From an uncultured Oscillospiraceae bacterium (GTDB lineage: Bacteria; Bacillota; Clostridia; Oscillospirales; Ruminococcaceae), in assembly GCA_934513685.1 (NCBI GenBank), contig CAKSWY010000015.1, forward strand, positions 1 through 63,918: a stretch of DNA of 63,918 nt, written 5' to 3'. The notes below the pieces were generated by a model. It searched no databases, was not told the DNA's origin, and was given only the letters and a program-made list of their open reading frames with translations. Made by a program: the position numbers and the translations under genes. The stretch's first letter is position 1, and every line of letters begins with the position of its first letter. Shown here in pieces: positions 7,521-15,962 of the stretch.

Positions 7521-9209
7521 TTACACCTGATGCTCGGCGATCCACTGGGCCACGGTGTGGGCCACAGGGGCGAGGCTGCCGTCCTCAAAGGGAACCGCCA
7601 GCCCGGCGGCCTTGACCAGCTGGGGATAGCTGGCGGTGCCGGCCTGACGTACCAGAGCCAGGTACCGCTGCCAGGCGTCCTTCGGGTCGGCCAGATGGGC
7701 GGCGAAGAACTGCAGCGCCACGGTCTGGGCCAGGCAGTAGTCGATGTAGTAGAAGGGGCACTCGTAAATGTGCAGCTGCCGCTGCCAGCCGGCGCCCCGG
7801 CCGTAAAAGGGCAGATCGGCGAAGTCGATCCAGGGGCGGTACTTGTGCTCCAGCTCCAGCCAGACCCGGTTCCGCTCGTCGGGAGTCAGGTGGGGCTGCT
7901 GGTACATGATCTGCTGGAATTCATCCACCAGGCAGCCGTAGGGCAGGAAGGACAGGCTGTCTTCCGCGTGGTACAGCTGATACTTGGCGGTGTCCGGCCC
8001 GAAGAACAGGTGGTGCCAGGGGCTGGTGAGGAACTCCATGCTCATGCTGTGGATCTCACAGCTCTCCATGCCGGGGCTGGCCAGCTCGCCGGGCAGGTGG
8101 TTCTCCATGGCCACATAGGCCTGGAAGGCGTGGCCCGCCTCGTGGGTGAGCACGTCCACATCGCCGGAGGTGCCGTTGAAGTTGGAGAACACAAAGGGGC
8201 CGTAGCCGGGAATGGTTTCGCAGTAGCCGCCCTGGGCCTTGCCCGGGCGGGACAGCACGTCGAAGGTCTCCCGCTGGAACATATCATCGATGAAGCGGGC
8301 GGTCTCGGGGCTTAACTCGTGGTACATCTGTTTGGCCCAGGCCAGCAGCTGCTCCGGGGTGCCGTGGGGGGTGGGGTTGCCGTCCTTAAAATACAGGCCC
8401 AGGTCGTAGAACTTGGGGTCGGCCACCTCCACGCGCTTCATGCGGCGGGCCTGCAGCTGGGCGATGGCGGGCACCACGTCCCGCACCACCTGGCGGCGGT
8501 AGCGCTCCACTTCCTCGGGGCCGTAGTCAATGCGGCCCATGCGCAGGTAGGAAAGCTCGCTGTAATCCTTATAGCCCAGCGCTCTGGCCTGGGCGTTGCG
8601 GCACTCCACCATCTGGCCGTACAGGCTGTCCAGCTCTTCCCGGTGGGCGTCAAAGAAGGTGCCCTCGGCCTCGTAGGCGGCCTTGCGCACGGCCCGGTCG
8701 GTGCTCTGCTTGTAGGGGCCGAGCTGGGCCAGGGTGAGGGTCTTGCCGTCGAACTCCACCTTCACGCTGGCGTACAGCTTGATGTAGGCGCTCACCAGGC
8801 GGTTGTCCTCCTGCATCAGGGCCAGCACCCGGTCGTCGGCGCTCTTCACGGCAATCTCCATCTTTTTCAGCAGGATGTCGCCGTAGGCGTCCGCCAGGGC
8901 CTGCCGGTGGGGGCTGGCCAGGAACGCCCGGTACAGCTCCAGCTGAATGTTGCCCACGGCGGGGGTGTGCTCGTCAAAAAAGGCGGTCTCCTCGTCGTAG
9001 AAGGGGTCGGTGGTGTCCAGTGTGTGACGGATGCTGCACAGGTTGGCGGCAAAGCCGTAGGCCTGGTCGGCCGCATCGTGGGCCTTGTACACGGCCACCA
9101 GCTCCTCACCGGTCTGGGCGGCTTTGGCCCGGGCGATGAGCTGCCTGTAGGTTTCCAGCACGGCGGGAACGTCCGGCCGCTGGTAGTTCAATTGGGAAAA
9201 CGGAGTCAT
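7521..9209 (-). CDS. M3-family oligoendopeptidase
   Basis: 562 residues, the length usual for the PepF/M3-like clade. The zinc site THEAGHAF (HExxH) lies at about residues 352-358 and the third ligand Glu in H-S-M-S-M-E-F at about 388. A G-Y-C-E-T-I segment and the C-terminal Y-x-x-P-F-Y-Y-I-D-Y motif, which binds the peptide backbone in M3 enzymes, are present. No signal peptide, so a cytoplasmic enzyme degrading imported oligopeptides. AAAGGAGG precedes the ATG. Confidence 0.93.
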   Translation of the reverse strand: MTPFSQLNYQRPDVPAVLETYRQLIARAKAAQTGEELVAVYKAHDAADQAYGFAANLCSIRHTLDTTDPFYDEETAFFDEHTPAVGNIQLELYRAFLASPHRQALADAYGDILLKKMEIAVKSADDRVLALMQEDNRLVSAYIKLYASVKVEFDGKTLTLAQLGPYKQSTDRAVRKAAYEAEGTFFDAHREELDSLYGQMVECRNAQARALGYKDYSELSYLRMGRIDYGPEEVERYRRQVVRDVVPAIAQLQARRMKRVEVADPKFYDLGLYFKDGNPTPHGTPEQLLAWAKQMYHELSPETARFIDDMFQRETFDVLSRPGKAQGGYCETIPGYGPFVFSNFNGTSGDVDVLTHEAGHAFQAYVAMENHLPGELASPGMESCEIHSMSMEFLTSPWHHLFFGPDTAKYQLYHAEDSLSFLPYGCLVDEFQQIMYQQPHLTPDERNRVWLELEHKYRPWIDFADLPFYGRGAGWQRQLHIYECPFYYIDYCLAQTVALQFFAAHLADPKDAWQRYLALVRQAGTASYPQLVKAAGLAVPFEDGSLAPVAHTVAQWIAEHQV

Positions 9210-9299
9210 ACAGACCCTCCTTTGCGTGAAAATGCTTGAAAACTGGTTCGCAAAACAGAAATTTCGACTTAAAAAATACGGAGAGGAAAAAAATCCGGG

Positions 9300-9872
9300 T
9301 CACATCAGGGGGCAGCCCATGGCTTGGGCAATCAGGCCCGCCACCAGGTACAGCGCGCCGCAGCCCACCATGGTGAAGATGGGGCTGGGCTTTTTCCAGC
9401 GTAGCAGGCAGAAGGCCCCGGCGGCGATGGCCAGCCGGAACACGTCCAGGCTGCCGGTGGTCTGGTTGACGGCCACCAGCTGCAGGATGGACAAGCCCGC
9501 CGCGGTGATGAGGGCCACCACCGCGGGGCGCAGCGCGCCCAGAATGCCCTGAAGCACGGGGCCGTCCTTCCAGCGGCGGTAGAGGTTGGCCAGCAGCGAG
9601 CCGATGAGGCAGCCCGGCAGAATGAAACCGAGGCTGGCCAGCAGCGCGCCCAGAATGCCGCCGATGCGGATGCCCACAAACGTGGCTGAGTTGATGCCGA
9701 TGGGGCCGGGGGTCATCTCGGCAATGGTGATCAGGTCGGTGAATTCCGAGAGGGTCAGCCAGGGATGCTGCACCACCACCTGACTCTGGATCAGGGGCAT
9801 GGCCGCATAGCCGCCGCCCACGCTCAGCAGGCCCACCTGGAAGAAGCTGATGAAAAGCTGCCAGTAGATCAT
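9300..9872 (-). CDS. Chromate transporter-family protein, subunit B of a split pair
   Basis: 190 residues with the CHR-domain pattern FFQVGLLSVGGGYAAMPLI and E-M-T-P-G-P-I-G-I-N, and five to six membrane helices. It starts inside the stop of the partner gene (ATGA overlap at 9869-9872). In many bacteria ChrA is one protein of about 400 residues with two such domains; here, as in the short-chain CHR pairs of Firmicutes, the halves are separate genes and probably form a heterodimer. The natural substrate in an anaerobe is not necessarily chromate. Confidence 0.88.
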   Translation of the reverse strand: MIYWQLFISFFQVGLLSVGGGYAAMPLIQSQVVVQHPWLTLSEFTDLITIAEMTPGPIGINSATFVGIRIGGILGALLASLGFILPGCLIGSLLANLYRRWKDGPVLQGILGALRPAVVALITAAGLSILQLVAVNQTTGSLDVFRLAIAAGAFCLLRWKKPSPIFTMVGCGALYLVAGLIAQAMGCPLM

Positions 9873-10456
9873 TGGCGGTTTTCCCCCTTTCCATACAGGC
9901 GGATCAGACCGCGGGCAAGGCCCACGGCGGCCGCGCTGAGAATGATGACCGCGGTGTTCATGTCGGTGAACCACTGGGCCGCGAATACCAGCGCCATGAG
10001 CGCCAGGTCGATCCAGTCCTTTTTGCGGGCCACGTTTTTGCCCAGGCCCCAGGCCACATCCAGGATCACCGCCGCCACGCCGGCCTGCATACCGGCCAGC
10101 GCCAGGCGCACCGGATACAGCTGGCGGAACGCCTCATAGCACAGGGACAGCACCGACAGCAGCACGACCGGGGGAATCACGGTGCCCAGCACCGCCACGA
10201 ACATACCGATGGTGCCGCCGATGCGGGTGCCGGTGAGCACCGCCGCGTTTACGGCAATGGCACCCGGGGTGGACTGGGCCATGGCGGCAATGTCCAGCAT
10301 TTCGTCCTCGTCCATCCAGCCAAGCTCATCCACAAAGCGGCGCTTCATCAGGGTGACGATCACAAAGCCGCCGCCGAAGGTAAAGCTGCTGATGGTCAGC
10401 ATACTGGTGAACAGGGTCCACAGCCTGTTTTTTGGTTTCTGGTCGGGCGTGTGCAT
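9869..10456 (-). CDS. Chromate transporter-family protein, subunit A of a split pair
   Basis: 195 residues from MHTPDQKPKNR. The conserved FTFGGGFVIV and A-Q-S-T-P-G-A-I-A-V-N motifs mark the N-terminal-type CHR domain. The start is chosen because the longer frame runs into the promoter. A TTGCCC/TATACT promoter lies 115-145 bases upstream. Together with the overlapping downstream half it forms a two-gene operon. Confidence 0.88.
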   Translation of the reverse strand: MHTPDQKPKNRLWTLFTSMLTISSFTFGGGFVIVTLMKRRFVDELGWMDEDEMLDIAAMAQSTPGAIAVNAAVLTGTRIGGTIGMFVAVLGTVIPPVVLLSVLSLCYEAFRQLYPVRLALAGMQAGVAAVILDVAWGLGKNVARKKDWIDLALMALVFAAQWFTDMNTAVIILSAAAVGLARGLIRLYGKGENRQ

Positions 10457-10570
10457 GGGCACAGCCTCCTCTCGTGATGGTATGGTTTGCTTCCGGTTTG
10501 AAAAAATGGTCCTAAAGCGCCGGAAACAGCGGAAAAACGCAGAGCGGCCCAAGGCGCCGCATACAATCAA

Positions 10571-10599
10571 AGTATACTCTTTTTATCAAGAAAGGGCAA
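10571..10599 (-). promoter_or_regulatory. Promoter of the chromate-transporter pair
   Basis: Minus-strand TTGCCC, 17-base spacer, TATACT. Confidence 0.6.
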
Positions 10600-10704
10600 C
10601 GGCAATTGTGCAAACAGAGCCGGATGTGCAAATTGTAAAGTGTTTGTGAAAATAGGGAAAAAGTACCGTGTCCGCCCCGGCAGAAAGGGGCAGATTGACG
10701 AAGT

Positions 10705-10757
10705 TTTGCGCACCCATGCGCAAATGCTTGAATTTGGCCGCGGCGTTGGTTTAGAAT
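10705..10757 (+). promoter_or_regulatory. Palindrome plus promoter for the nucleoside transporter operon
   Basis: A perfect 8-bp inverted repeat TTTGCGCA-CCCA-TGCGCAAA (10705-10724) sits just upstream of a TTGAAT/TAGAAT promoter (10728-10733 and 10752-10757, 18-base spacer). The palindrome is a good candidate operator. The transcript then carries GGCACGG/CCGTGCC (10767-10773 with 10796-10802), a leader stem of unknown role. Confidence 0.5.
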
Positions 10758-10897
10758 GGGGACGTAGGCACGGTGTTGCATATGAGAAAGCTCCGCCGTG
10801 CCCTGTTCGTCCCGGCGGGCGGGTGGCCCGGTGGAGAAAAGAAAACAGGAAATGCCCTGGCCCGCACGCGCCGGGGCAAACAGGAGGAACTCATTTC

Positions 10898-12061
10898 ATG
10901 AAAAAGCTGATCAGTGCTGCATTGGCGCTGGCCATGGCTGCGATGTGCTTCGTTGGCTGCGGCTCCAGTGCCTCTTCCGCTCCCGCCTCTTCCGAGGCCG
11001 GCTCTCAGGCGGCTTCCGCCGAGGGCGCCGGTGTTCCCGCGGAGGACATCAAGGTGGGCGTGATCCACATTGGCGACCCCGCTGCCGGTTCCGGCTACAG
11101 CTACACCCATGACCAGGGCATTGTTGCCATGCAGCAGACCCTGGGCCTGAGCGACAGCCAGATCATCCGCAAGAACAACATCAGCGACTCGGACACCACG
11201 GCCATTGAGAACGCCATGATGGAGTGCATCGAAGAGGGCTGCAACATCATCTTCGCCACCTCCTGGGGCTATATGGACACCTGCGAGAAGCTGGCTGCGG
11301 AGTACCCCGACGTGCTGTTCTGCCATGGCACCGGCTACAAGTCCAACGGCACCAACTTCAACAACTACTTCGGCCGCATTTACCAGAGCCGCTACCTGTC
11401 CGGTGTGGCTGCCGGCCTGAAGACCGAGAGCAACATGATCGGCTACGTGGGCGCCATGGGCCAGGAGAACGGTGAGGTCACCAGCGGCATCGACGCCTTC
11501 GCCATGGGCGTTGAGAGCGTGAACCCCGACGCCAAGGTCTACGTGAAGATCACCAACAGCTGGTACGATCCCGAGGGTGAGAGCCAGGCTGCCAAGGCCC
11601 TGATCGACATGGGCTGCGATGTGATCGGCCAGCACTGCGATACCCCCAACCCCCAGCTGGAGGCCGAGAAGGCCGGCGTGTGGGGCGTTGGCTACAACTC
11701 CGACATGACCAAGGATGCCCCCGGCGCCGTGCTGTGCAGCGTGGAGTGGAACTGGGGCGCTTTCTACACCCAGGCCGTGCAGAACGTGATCGACGGCACC
11801 TGGGTGATCGGCGAGCATGTGGACAACTACTTCGGCGATATGGCCGATGGTCTGGTCGTCCTGTCCGATCTGTCTGACCTGTGCGCCGACGGCACTGCCG
11901 ATGCGGTGAAGGCTGCTCAGGACAAGATCGTCTCCGGCGAGTGGGACGTGTTTGACGGCAAGACCGAGCTGGAGGACAACGCCGGCGAGATGCACACCGT
12001 TGAGGGCGCGGACTACGGCTCCATCAACTGGTACTACCGCAACGTGGTTCAGGCTGGCTAA
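10898..12061 (+). CDS. BMP-family nucleoside-binding lipoprotein
   Basis: 387 residues behind AGGAGG. The signal peptide ends in the lipobox FVGC with Cys21, followed by a Ser/Ala linker. The mature part has BMP/PnrA-type sequence: KVGVIHIGDPAAGSGYSY, a T-S-W-G-Y segment and I-G-Q-H-C-D-T-P. BMP proteins capture purine nucleosides (or related compounds) for the downstream ABC transporter. A hairpin terminator between this gene and the ATPase gene would let the binding protein be made in excess. Confidence 0.93.
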   Translation: MKKLISAALALAMAAMCFVGCGSSASSAPASSEAGSQAASAEGAGVPAEDIKVGVIHIGDPAAGSGYSYTHDQGIVAMQQTLGLSDSQIIRKNNISDSDTTAIENAMMECIEEGCNIIFATSWGYMDTCEKLAAEYPDVLFCHGTGYKSNGTNFNNYFGRIYQSRYLSGVAAGLKTESNMIGYVGAMGQENGEVTSGIDAFAMGVESVNPDAKVYVKITNSWYDPEGESQAAKALIDMGCDVIGQHCDTPNPQLEAEKAGVWGVGYNSDMTKDAPGAVLCSVEWNWGAFYTQAVQNVIDGTWVIGEHVDNYFGDMADGLVVLSDLSDLCADGTADAVKAAQDKIVSGEWDVFDGKTELEDNAGEMHTVEGADYGSINWYYRNVVQAG

Positions 12062-12121
12062 GGCTGCCGCGGTTTGGGCGGTCGGTTTGGCTTCGGCCGC
12101 TTAAAACAAATCAGAACACCC

Positions 12122-12151
12122 AAAGGGCGGCCAGCAATGACCGCCCTTTTT
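12122..12151 (+). terminator. Intercistronic terminator after the binding protein
   Basis: AAAGGGCGG / CCGCCCTTTTT stem with a 10-base loop, inside the operon between the binding-protein and ATPase genes. Probably partial, setting the stoichiometry. Confidence 0.75.
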
Positions 12152-12260
12152 CTAAGGCAGTGCCGAAGGCTTCGGCGGCCCGGCGGGCTGGGGCAGGCGC
12201 CCCGGCGGCCGCGGCCCAAAAGCAAGGGCGGCACGGCCCGATGAACGAAAGGAGAAGCCC

Positions 12261-13772
12261 ATGGAGCAAACAGAACGCATGGCCATCCGGTGCAGCGGCA
12301 TTACCAAAACCTTCGGCGAGGTGGTGGCCAACGACCAGATCGAGCTGTCGGTGCGGTTCGGCGAGGTGCTGGCCCTGCTGGGCGAAAACGGCAGCGGCAA
12401 AACCACCCTGATGAACATGCTGTCGGGCATTTATCATCCGGACGCAGGCCAGATCTATGTGGAAGAAAAGCCGGTGTCCATCAATTCCCCGGCCGATGCG
12501 CAGGCACTGGGAATCGGCATGATCCACCAGCACTTCAAGCTGGTGGAGGTGTTCAGCGCCATGGACAACATCGTGCTGGGCACCTCGGGCAAAAAGCTGG
12601 GCCGCAAGGCGCTGGCCGCCAAGGTGCGCGAACTGTGCGAGAACTACGGCCTGGAGATCGACCCGGAGAAGCCGGTGTACGAGATGAGCGTCTCGGAGAA
12701 GCAGACCGTGGAAATTCTGAAGGTGCTGTACCGGGGCGCGCGCATCCTCATTCTGGACGAGCCCACCGCGGTGCTGACCCCCCAGGAGACCAACAAGCTG
12801 TTCAACATCCTGAACCAGATGCGGGCGCGGGGCTGTGCGGTGATCATCATCACCCACAAGCTGAACGAGGTGATGGCCATCAGCGATCGGGTGACCATTC
12901 TGCGCAAGGGCAAGAGCATTGACACGGTGGCCACCCGGGACGTGAACGCCGCCCGGCTGACCGAGCTGATGGTGGGCCACGCGGTGACCCTGTCCATCCG
13001 CCGGCCGGAGCCGCAGAACGTCTCCACCATTCTGAAGGTGGTGGACCTGACCGTGGCCCGCCCCGACGGCAGCCTGGGCCTGGACGATGTGAGCTTTGAA
13101 ATTCGCAGCGGCGAGATTCTGGGCGTGGCCGGTGTGGCCGGCAGCGGCCAGAAGGAGCTGTGCGAGTGCATTGCGGGCCTGACCCCCGCCCAGAAGGGCG
13201 CGGCGCTGTACCACAAGGAGAACATTCTGGGCAAGGCCCCGCAGGAGATCATCAACCTGGGCATCAGCATGAGCTTTGTGCCTGAGGATCGGCTGGGCAT
13301 GGGCCTGGTGGCCGGCATGGGCATGACCGACAACATGCTGCTGAAGAGCTACCGCAACGGCAAAGGCCCCTTTGTGGACCGGCCCCCGGCACGCCGCCTG
13401 GCCAACAAGCTGGTGGAAAAGCTGGGCATTGTGACCCCCGGCATTGAAACCCCCGTGCGCCTGATGAGCGGCGGCAACGTGCAGAAGGTGCTGCTGGGCC
13501 GGGAGATCGAGTCCAACCCGAACCTGCTGATTACCGCCTACCCGGTGCGCGGCCTGGACATCAACTCCAGCTACACCATTTACGACCTGCTGAACCAGCA
13601 GAAGGAGAAGGGCGTGGCCGTGATGTTCATCGGCGAGGACCTGGACGTGCTGCTGCAGCTGTGTGACCGCATCATGGTGCTGTGCCACGGCAAGGTGACC
13701 GGCGTGGTGGATGCCAAGACGGTGACCAAGGAGCAGATCGGCCTGATGATGACCGGGGAGGTGAGCGCATGA
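12261..13772 (+). CDS. Nucleoside ABC transporter, tandem ATPase
   Basis: 503 residues with two ABC domains. Domain 1: Walker A GENGSGKTT at 41-49, signature region MSVSEKQTVEILK, Walker B I-L-I-L-D-E-P-T. Domain 2: a degenerate P-loop (GVAGSGQKEL), signature LMSGGNVQKV, and LLITAYPVRGLD in place of Walker B with no catalytic Glu, so only site 1 is likely to hydrolyse ATP, as usual in the YufO/NupO/RbsA class. ATGA coupling to the first permease. Confidence 0.93.
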   Translation: MEQTERMAIRCSGITKTFGEVVANDQIELSVRFGEVLALLGENGSGKTTLMNMLSGIYHPDAGQIYVEEKPVSINSPADAQALGIGMIHQHFKLVEVFSAMDNIVLGTSGKKLGRKALAAKVRELCENYGLEIDPEKPVYEMSVSEKQTVEILKVLYRGARILILDEPTAVLTPQETNKLFNILNQMRARGCAVIIITHKLNEVMAISDRVTILRKGKSIDTVATRDVNAARLTELMVGHAVTLSIRRPEPQNVSTILKVVDLTVARPDGSLGLDDVSFEIRSGEILGVAGVAGSGQKELCECIAGLTPAQKGAALYHKENILGKAPQEIINLGISMSFVPEDRLGMGLVAGMGMTDNMLLKSYRNGKGPFVDRPPARRLANKLVEKLGIVTPGIETPVRLMSGGNVQKVLLGREIESNPNLLITAYPVRGLDINSSYTIYDLLNQQKEKGVAVMFIGEDLDVLLQLCDRIMVLCHGKVTGVVDAKTVTKEQIGLMMTGEVSA

Positions 13773-14872
13773 ACCAGAACAAAACCACCAGCCGCGAGCC
13801 GCTGTTTCATGTGGTGAAGCGGCCGGAGCGCAGCGGCCGGCAGATGCTGCTGTTCCGCCTGGGCGCAGTGGCCCTGAGCATTCTGGCCGGCGGCCTGTTC
13901 ATTCTGGCCATCGGCTACAACCCCATTGAAATTTACGGAACCATCCTGAACGGCGCGTTCCGAAGCAAGATCGCGGTGCAGAGCACCATCAAAATCACCA
14001 TTCCACTGTGCATCAGCGCCCTGGGGGCCACTCTGGCCTTCAAGATGAAGTTCTGGAACATCGGCGGCGAGGGGCAGATCATCATGGGCGGCGTGTTCGC
14101 CACCTATTTTGCGCTGTTTCATGCCGACTGGCCCCATCTTCCCCTGATGATCGTCTGCTTTCTGGCGGGCCTCATCGGCGGCGGCCTGTGGGGGCTGATC
14201 CCTGCGCTGTTCAAGGTGAAGTGGAACACCAACGAGACCCTGCTGACCCTGATGCTGAACTACATTGCGCTGTACATCATCAGCTGGCTGCAGAACGGCC
14301 CCTGGCGTGACCCGACGGCCAACGGCTTCCCGAAGATCGCGGCCTTTGCCAAAAACGCCGTGCTGGGCAAGGTGCTGGGTGTGCAGGCGGGCTGGATCGT
14401 GATGCTGGTGCTCACGGTGCTGGTGTGGGTGTACCTGAAGTTCACCAAGCAGGGCTACGAGGTGGCCGTTGTGGGTGAAAGCCAGGACACCGCCCGGTAT
14501 GCGGGCATTCATGTGAAAAAGGTCATCCTGCGCACCATGTTCCTCTCCGGCGCCATCGGCGGCGTGTGCGGCATGCTGCAGGCCTGCGGCACGGACGCCA
14601 CCCTTTCCACCGGCATTGCGGGCGGCGTGGGCTTTACGGCCATCATCGTGGCCTGGCTGTGCCAGCTGAACCCAGGCATGATCCTGGTGGTGAGCTTCCT
14701 GTTCGGCGTGCTGGAAAAGGGCAGCGGCGTGGTGCAGTCCAGCTACGGCCTTTCCACCGACTGTGCGGCCGTTCTGCAGGGCATCATCCTGTTCTTCATT
14801 CTGGCAAGTGAGTTCTTTGTGCGGTACGCCTTTGCGGGCCGCAGCAGCGCGAAGGGGGGCAAAAAAGCATGA
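13769..14872 (+). CDS. Nucleoside ABC transporter permease 1
   Basis: 367 residues from the ATG that overlaps the ATPase stop. About eight to nine membrane helices; GATLAFKMKFWNIGGEGQI and NTNETLLTLMLNYIA are characteristic of the YufP/NupP permeases of the branched-chain/ribose type. It pairs with the next gene to form the channel and overlaps it by ATGA at 14869. Confidence 0.92.
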   Translation: MNQNKTTSREPLFHVVKRPERSGRQMLLFRLGAVALSILAGGLFILAIGYNPIEIYGTILNGAFRSKIAVQSTIKITIPLCISALGATLAFKMKFWNIGGEGQIIMGGVFATYFALFHADWPHLPLMIVCFLAGLIGGGLWGLIPALFKVKWNTNETLLTLMLNYIALYIISWLQNGPWRDPTANGFPKIAAFAKNAVLGKVLGVQAGWIVMLVLTVLVWVYLKFTKQGYEVAVVGESQDTARYAGIHVKKVILRTMFLSGAIGGVCGMLQACGTDATLSTGIAGGVGFTAIIVAWLCQLNPGMILVVSFLFGVLEKGSGVVQSSYGLSTDCAAVLQGIILFFILASEFFVRYAFAGRSSAKGGKKA

Positions 14873-15819
14873 GCCTGTTCTTGAAATTTCTGGTGGCGGC
14901 CGTGGCCGCCGGCACCCCGCTGCTGTTCGGAACCGTGGGTGAGATCCTCAACGAAAAGGTGGGCCACCTGAACCTGGGTGTGGAGGGCATGATGGCCCTG
15001 GGCGCCTGCGCGGGCTTTATGACCGCCTATCTGACCGACAGCCTGGCCCTGGCCCTGCTGGCCAGCTTTGCGGCCGGCGTGCTGGCCTCGCTGATCTACG
15101 CGGTGCTGACCGTGACCTTCCTGGCCAACCAGAACGTGGCGGGCCTGACCCTGACCATCTTCGGCACCGGCCTTTCCAACTTCATCGGCGTGTACATGAT
15201 CTCCCGCTCGGCGGAGGGCACACTGAAGCTGCCCGCCAAGGTGACGGCGGCGCTGGCGGCCGTGCACATCCCCGGCCTGAGCGATGCGCCGGTGGTGGGC
15301 GAGCTGCTGTTCAGCTACAACGTGTTTGTGTACCTGGGCGTGGCGGTGGCCCTGGCGGCGGGCTGGTACCTGTACGGCACCAAAACCGGCCTGAACGTGC
15401 AGGCCATCGGTGAAAACCCCGGCGCGGCGGACGCGGCCAGCATCCCCGTGAACAAATTCAAGTACATCAATCTGCTGCTGGGCGGCGGCATCTGCGGCAT
15501 CGGCGGCGCGTATTGCAGCATGATCATCAACGGCGGCGTGTGGCTGAGCGACAGCGTGGGCGGCCTGGGCTGGATCGCGGTGGCGCTGGTTATCTTCGCC
15601 GCGTGGAAGCCGCAGCTGGCCATTCTGGGCAGCTTTGTGTTCGGCGGCCTTCGGGTGCTGAAGTACTATGTGCCCACCGGCGCGGTGCCCATCGCCTTCT
15701 TTGATATGCTGCCCTTCCTGATGACGGCCCTGGTGCTGATCGTGACCAGCATGCGGGGCAGCAAGGGCAGCCACATTCCGGCTTCGCTGGGTGTGAACTA
15801 CTTCCGCGAGGACCGGTAA
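14869..15819 (+). CDS. Nucleoside ABC transporter permease 2
   Basis: 316 residues, about eight helices. The N-terminal GEILNEKVGHLNLGVEGMM is the family signature (YufQ/NupQ). Last gene of the operon; an intrinsic terminator follows within 30 bases. The gene order binding protein-ATPase-permease-permease matches the Bacillus and streptococcal guanosine/nucleoside importers. Confidence 0.92.
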   Translation: MSLFLKFLVAAVAAGTPLLFGTVGEILNEKVGHLNLGVEGMMALGACAGFMTAYLTDSLALALLASFAAGVLASLIYAVLTVTFLANQNVAGLTLTIFGTGLSNFIGVYMISRSAEGTLKLPAKVTAALAAVHIPGLSDAPVVGELLFSYNVFVYLGVAVALAAGWYLYGTKTGLNVQAIGENPGAADAASIPVNKFKYINLLLGGGICGIGGAYCSMIINGGVWLSDSVGGLGWIAVALVIFAAWKPQLAILGSFVFGGLRVLKYYVPTGAVPIAFFDMLPFLMTALVLIVTSMRGSKGSHIPASLGVNYFREDR

Positions 15820-15845
15820 ACGGCTGCGCGGCAAACCCTGCTTGA

Positions 15846-15880
15846 AAAGCGGCTGGGGCCAGTGCCCCGGCTGCTTTTTT
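15846..15880 (+). terminator. Terminator of the nucleoside transporter operon
   Basis: AGCGGCTGGGGC / GCCCCGGCTGCT stem (12 bp including two G-T pairs), CAGT loop, six T. Confidence 0.9.
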
Positions 15881-15885
15881 GCGCC

Positions 15886-15914
15886 TTGCAAAGCCGAAAA
15901 AGGCGTGCTATACT
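15886..15914 (+). promoter_or_regulatory. Promoter of the second MATE gene
   Basis: TTGCAA, 17-base spacer, TATACT, about 40 bases before the ATG at 15963. Confidence 0.75.
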
Positions 15915-15962
15915 TTGCAAGGATTTTATCGGCGTTTTACACAAGAATAGATTGGTGAATTT

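Noticed and set aside
10457..10570. Longer N-terminus for the chromate-transporter subunit
   Set aside because: The extension is Arg/Phe-rich non-protein-like sequence that reaches the promoter; the ATG at 10456 is followed by the conserved domain.
10758..10897. Leader of the nucleoside transporter as a purine riboswitch
   Set aside because: The conserved junction sequences of the purine class are absent.
12111..13688. A 525-residue minus-strand frame opposite the tandem ATPase
   Set aside because: Composition is low-complexity (His, Gln, Ala), it has no ribosome site, and the plus strand is a clear ABC ATPase.
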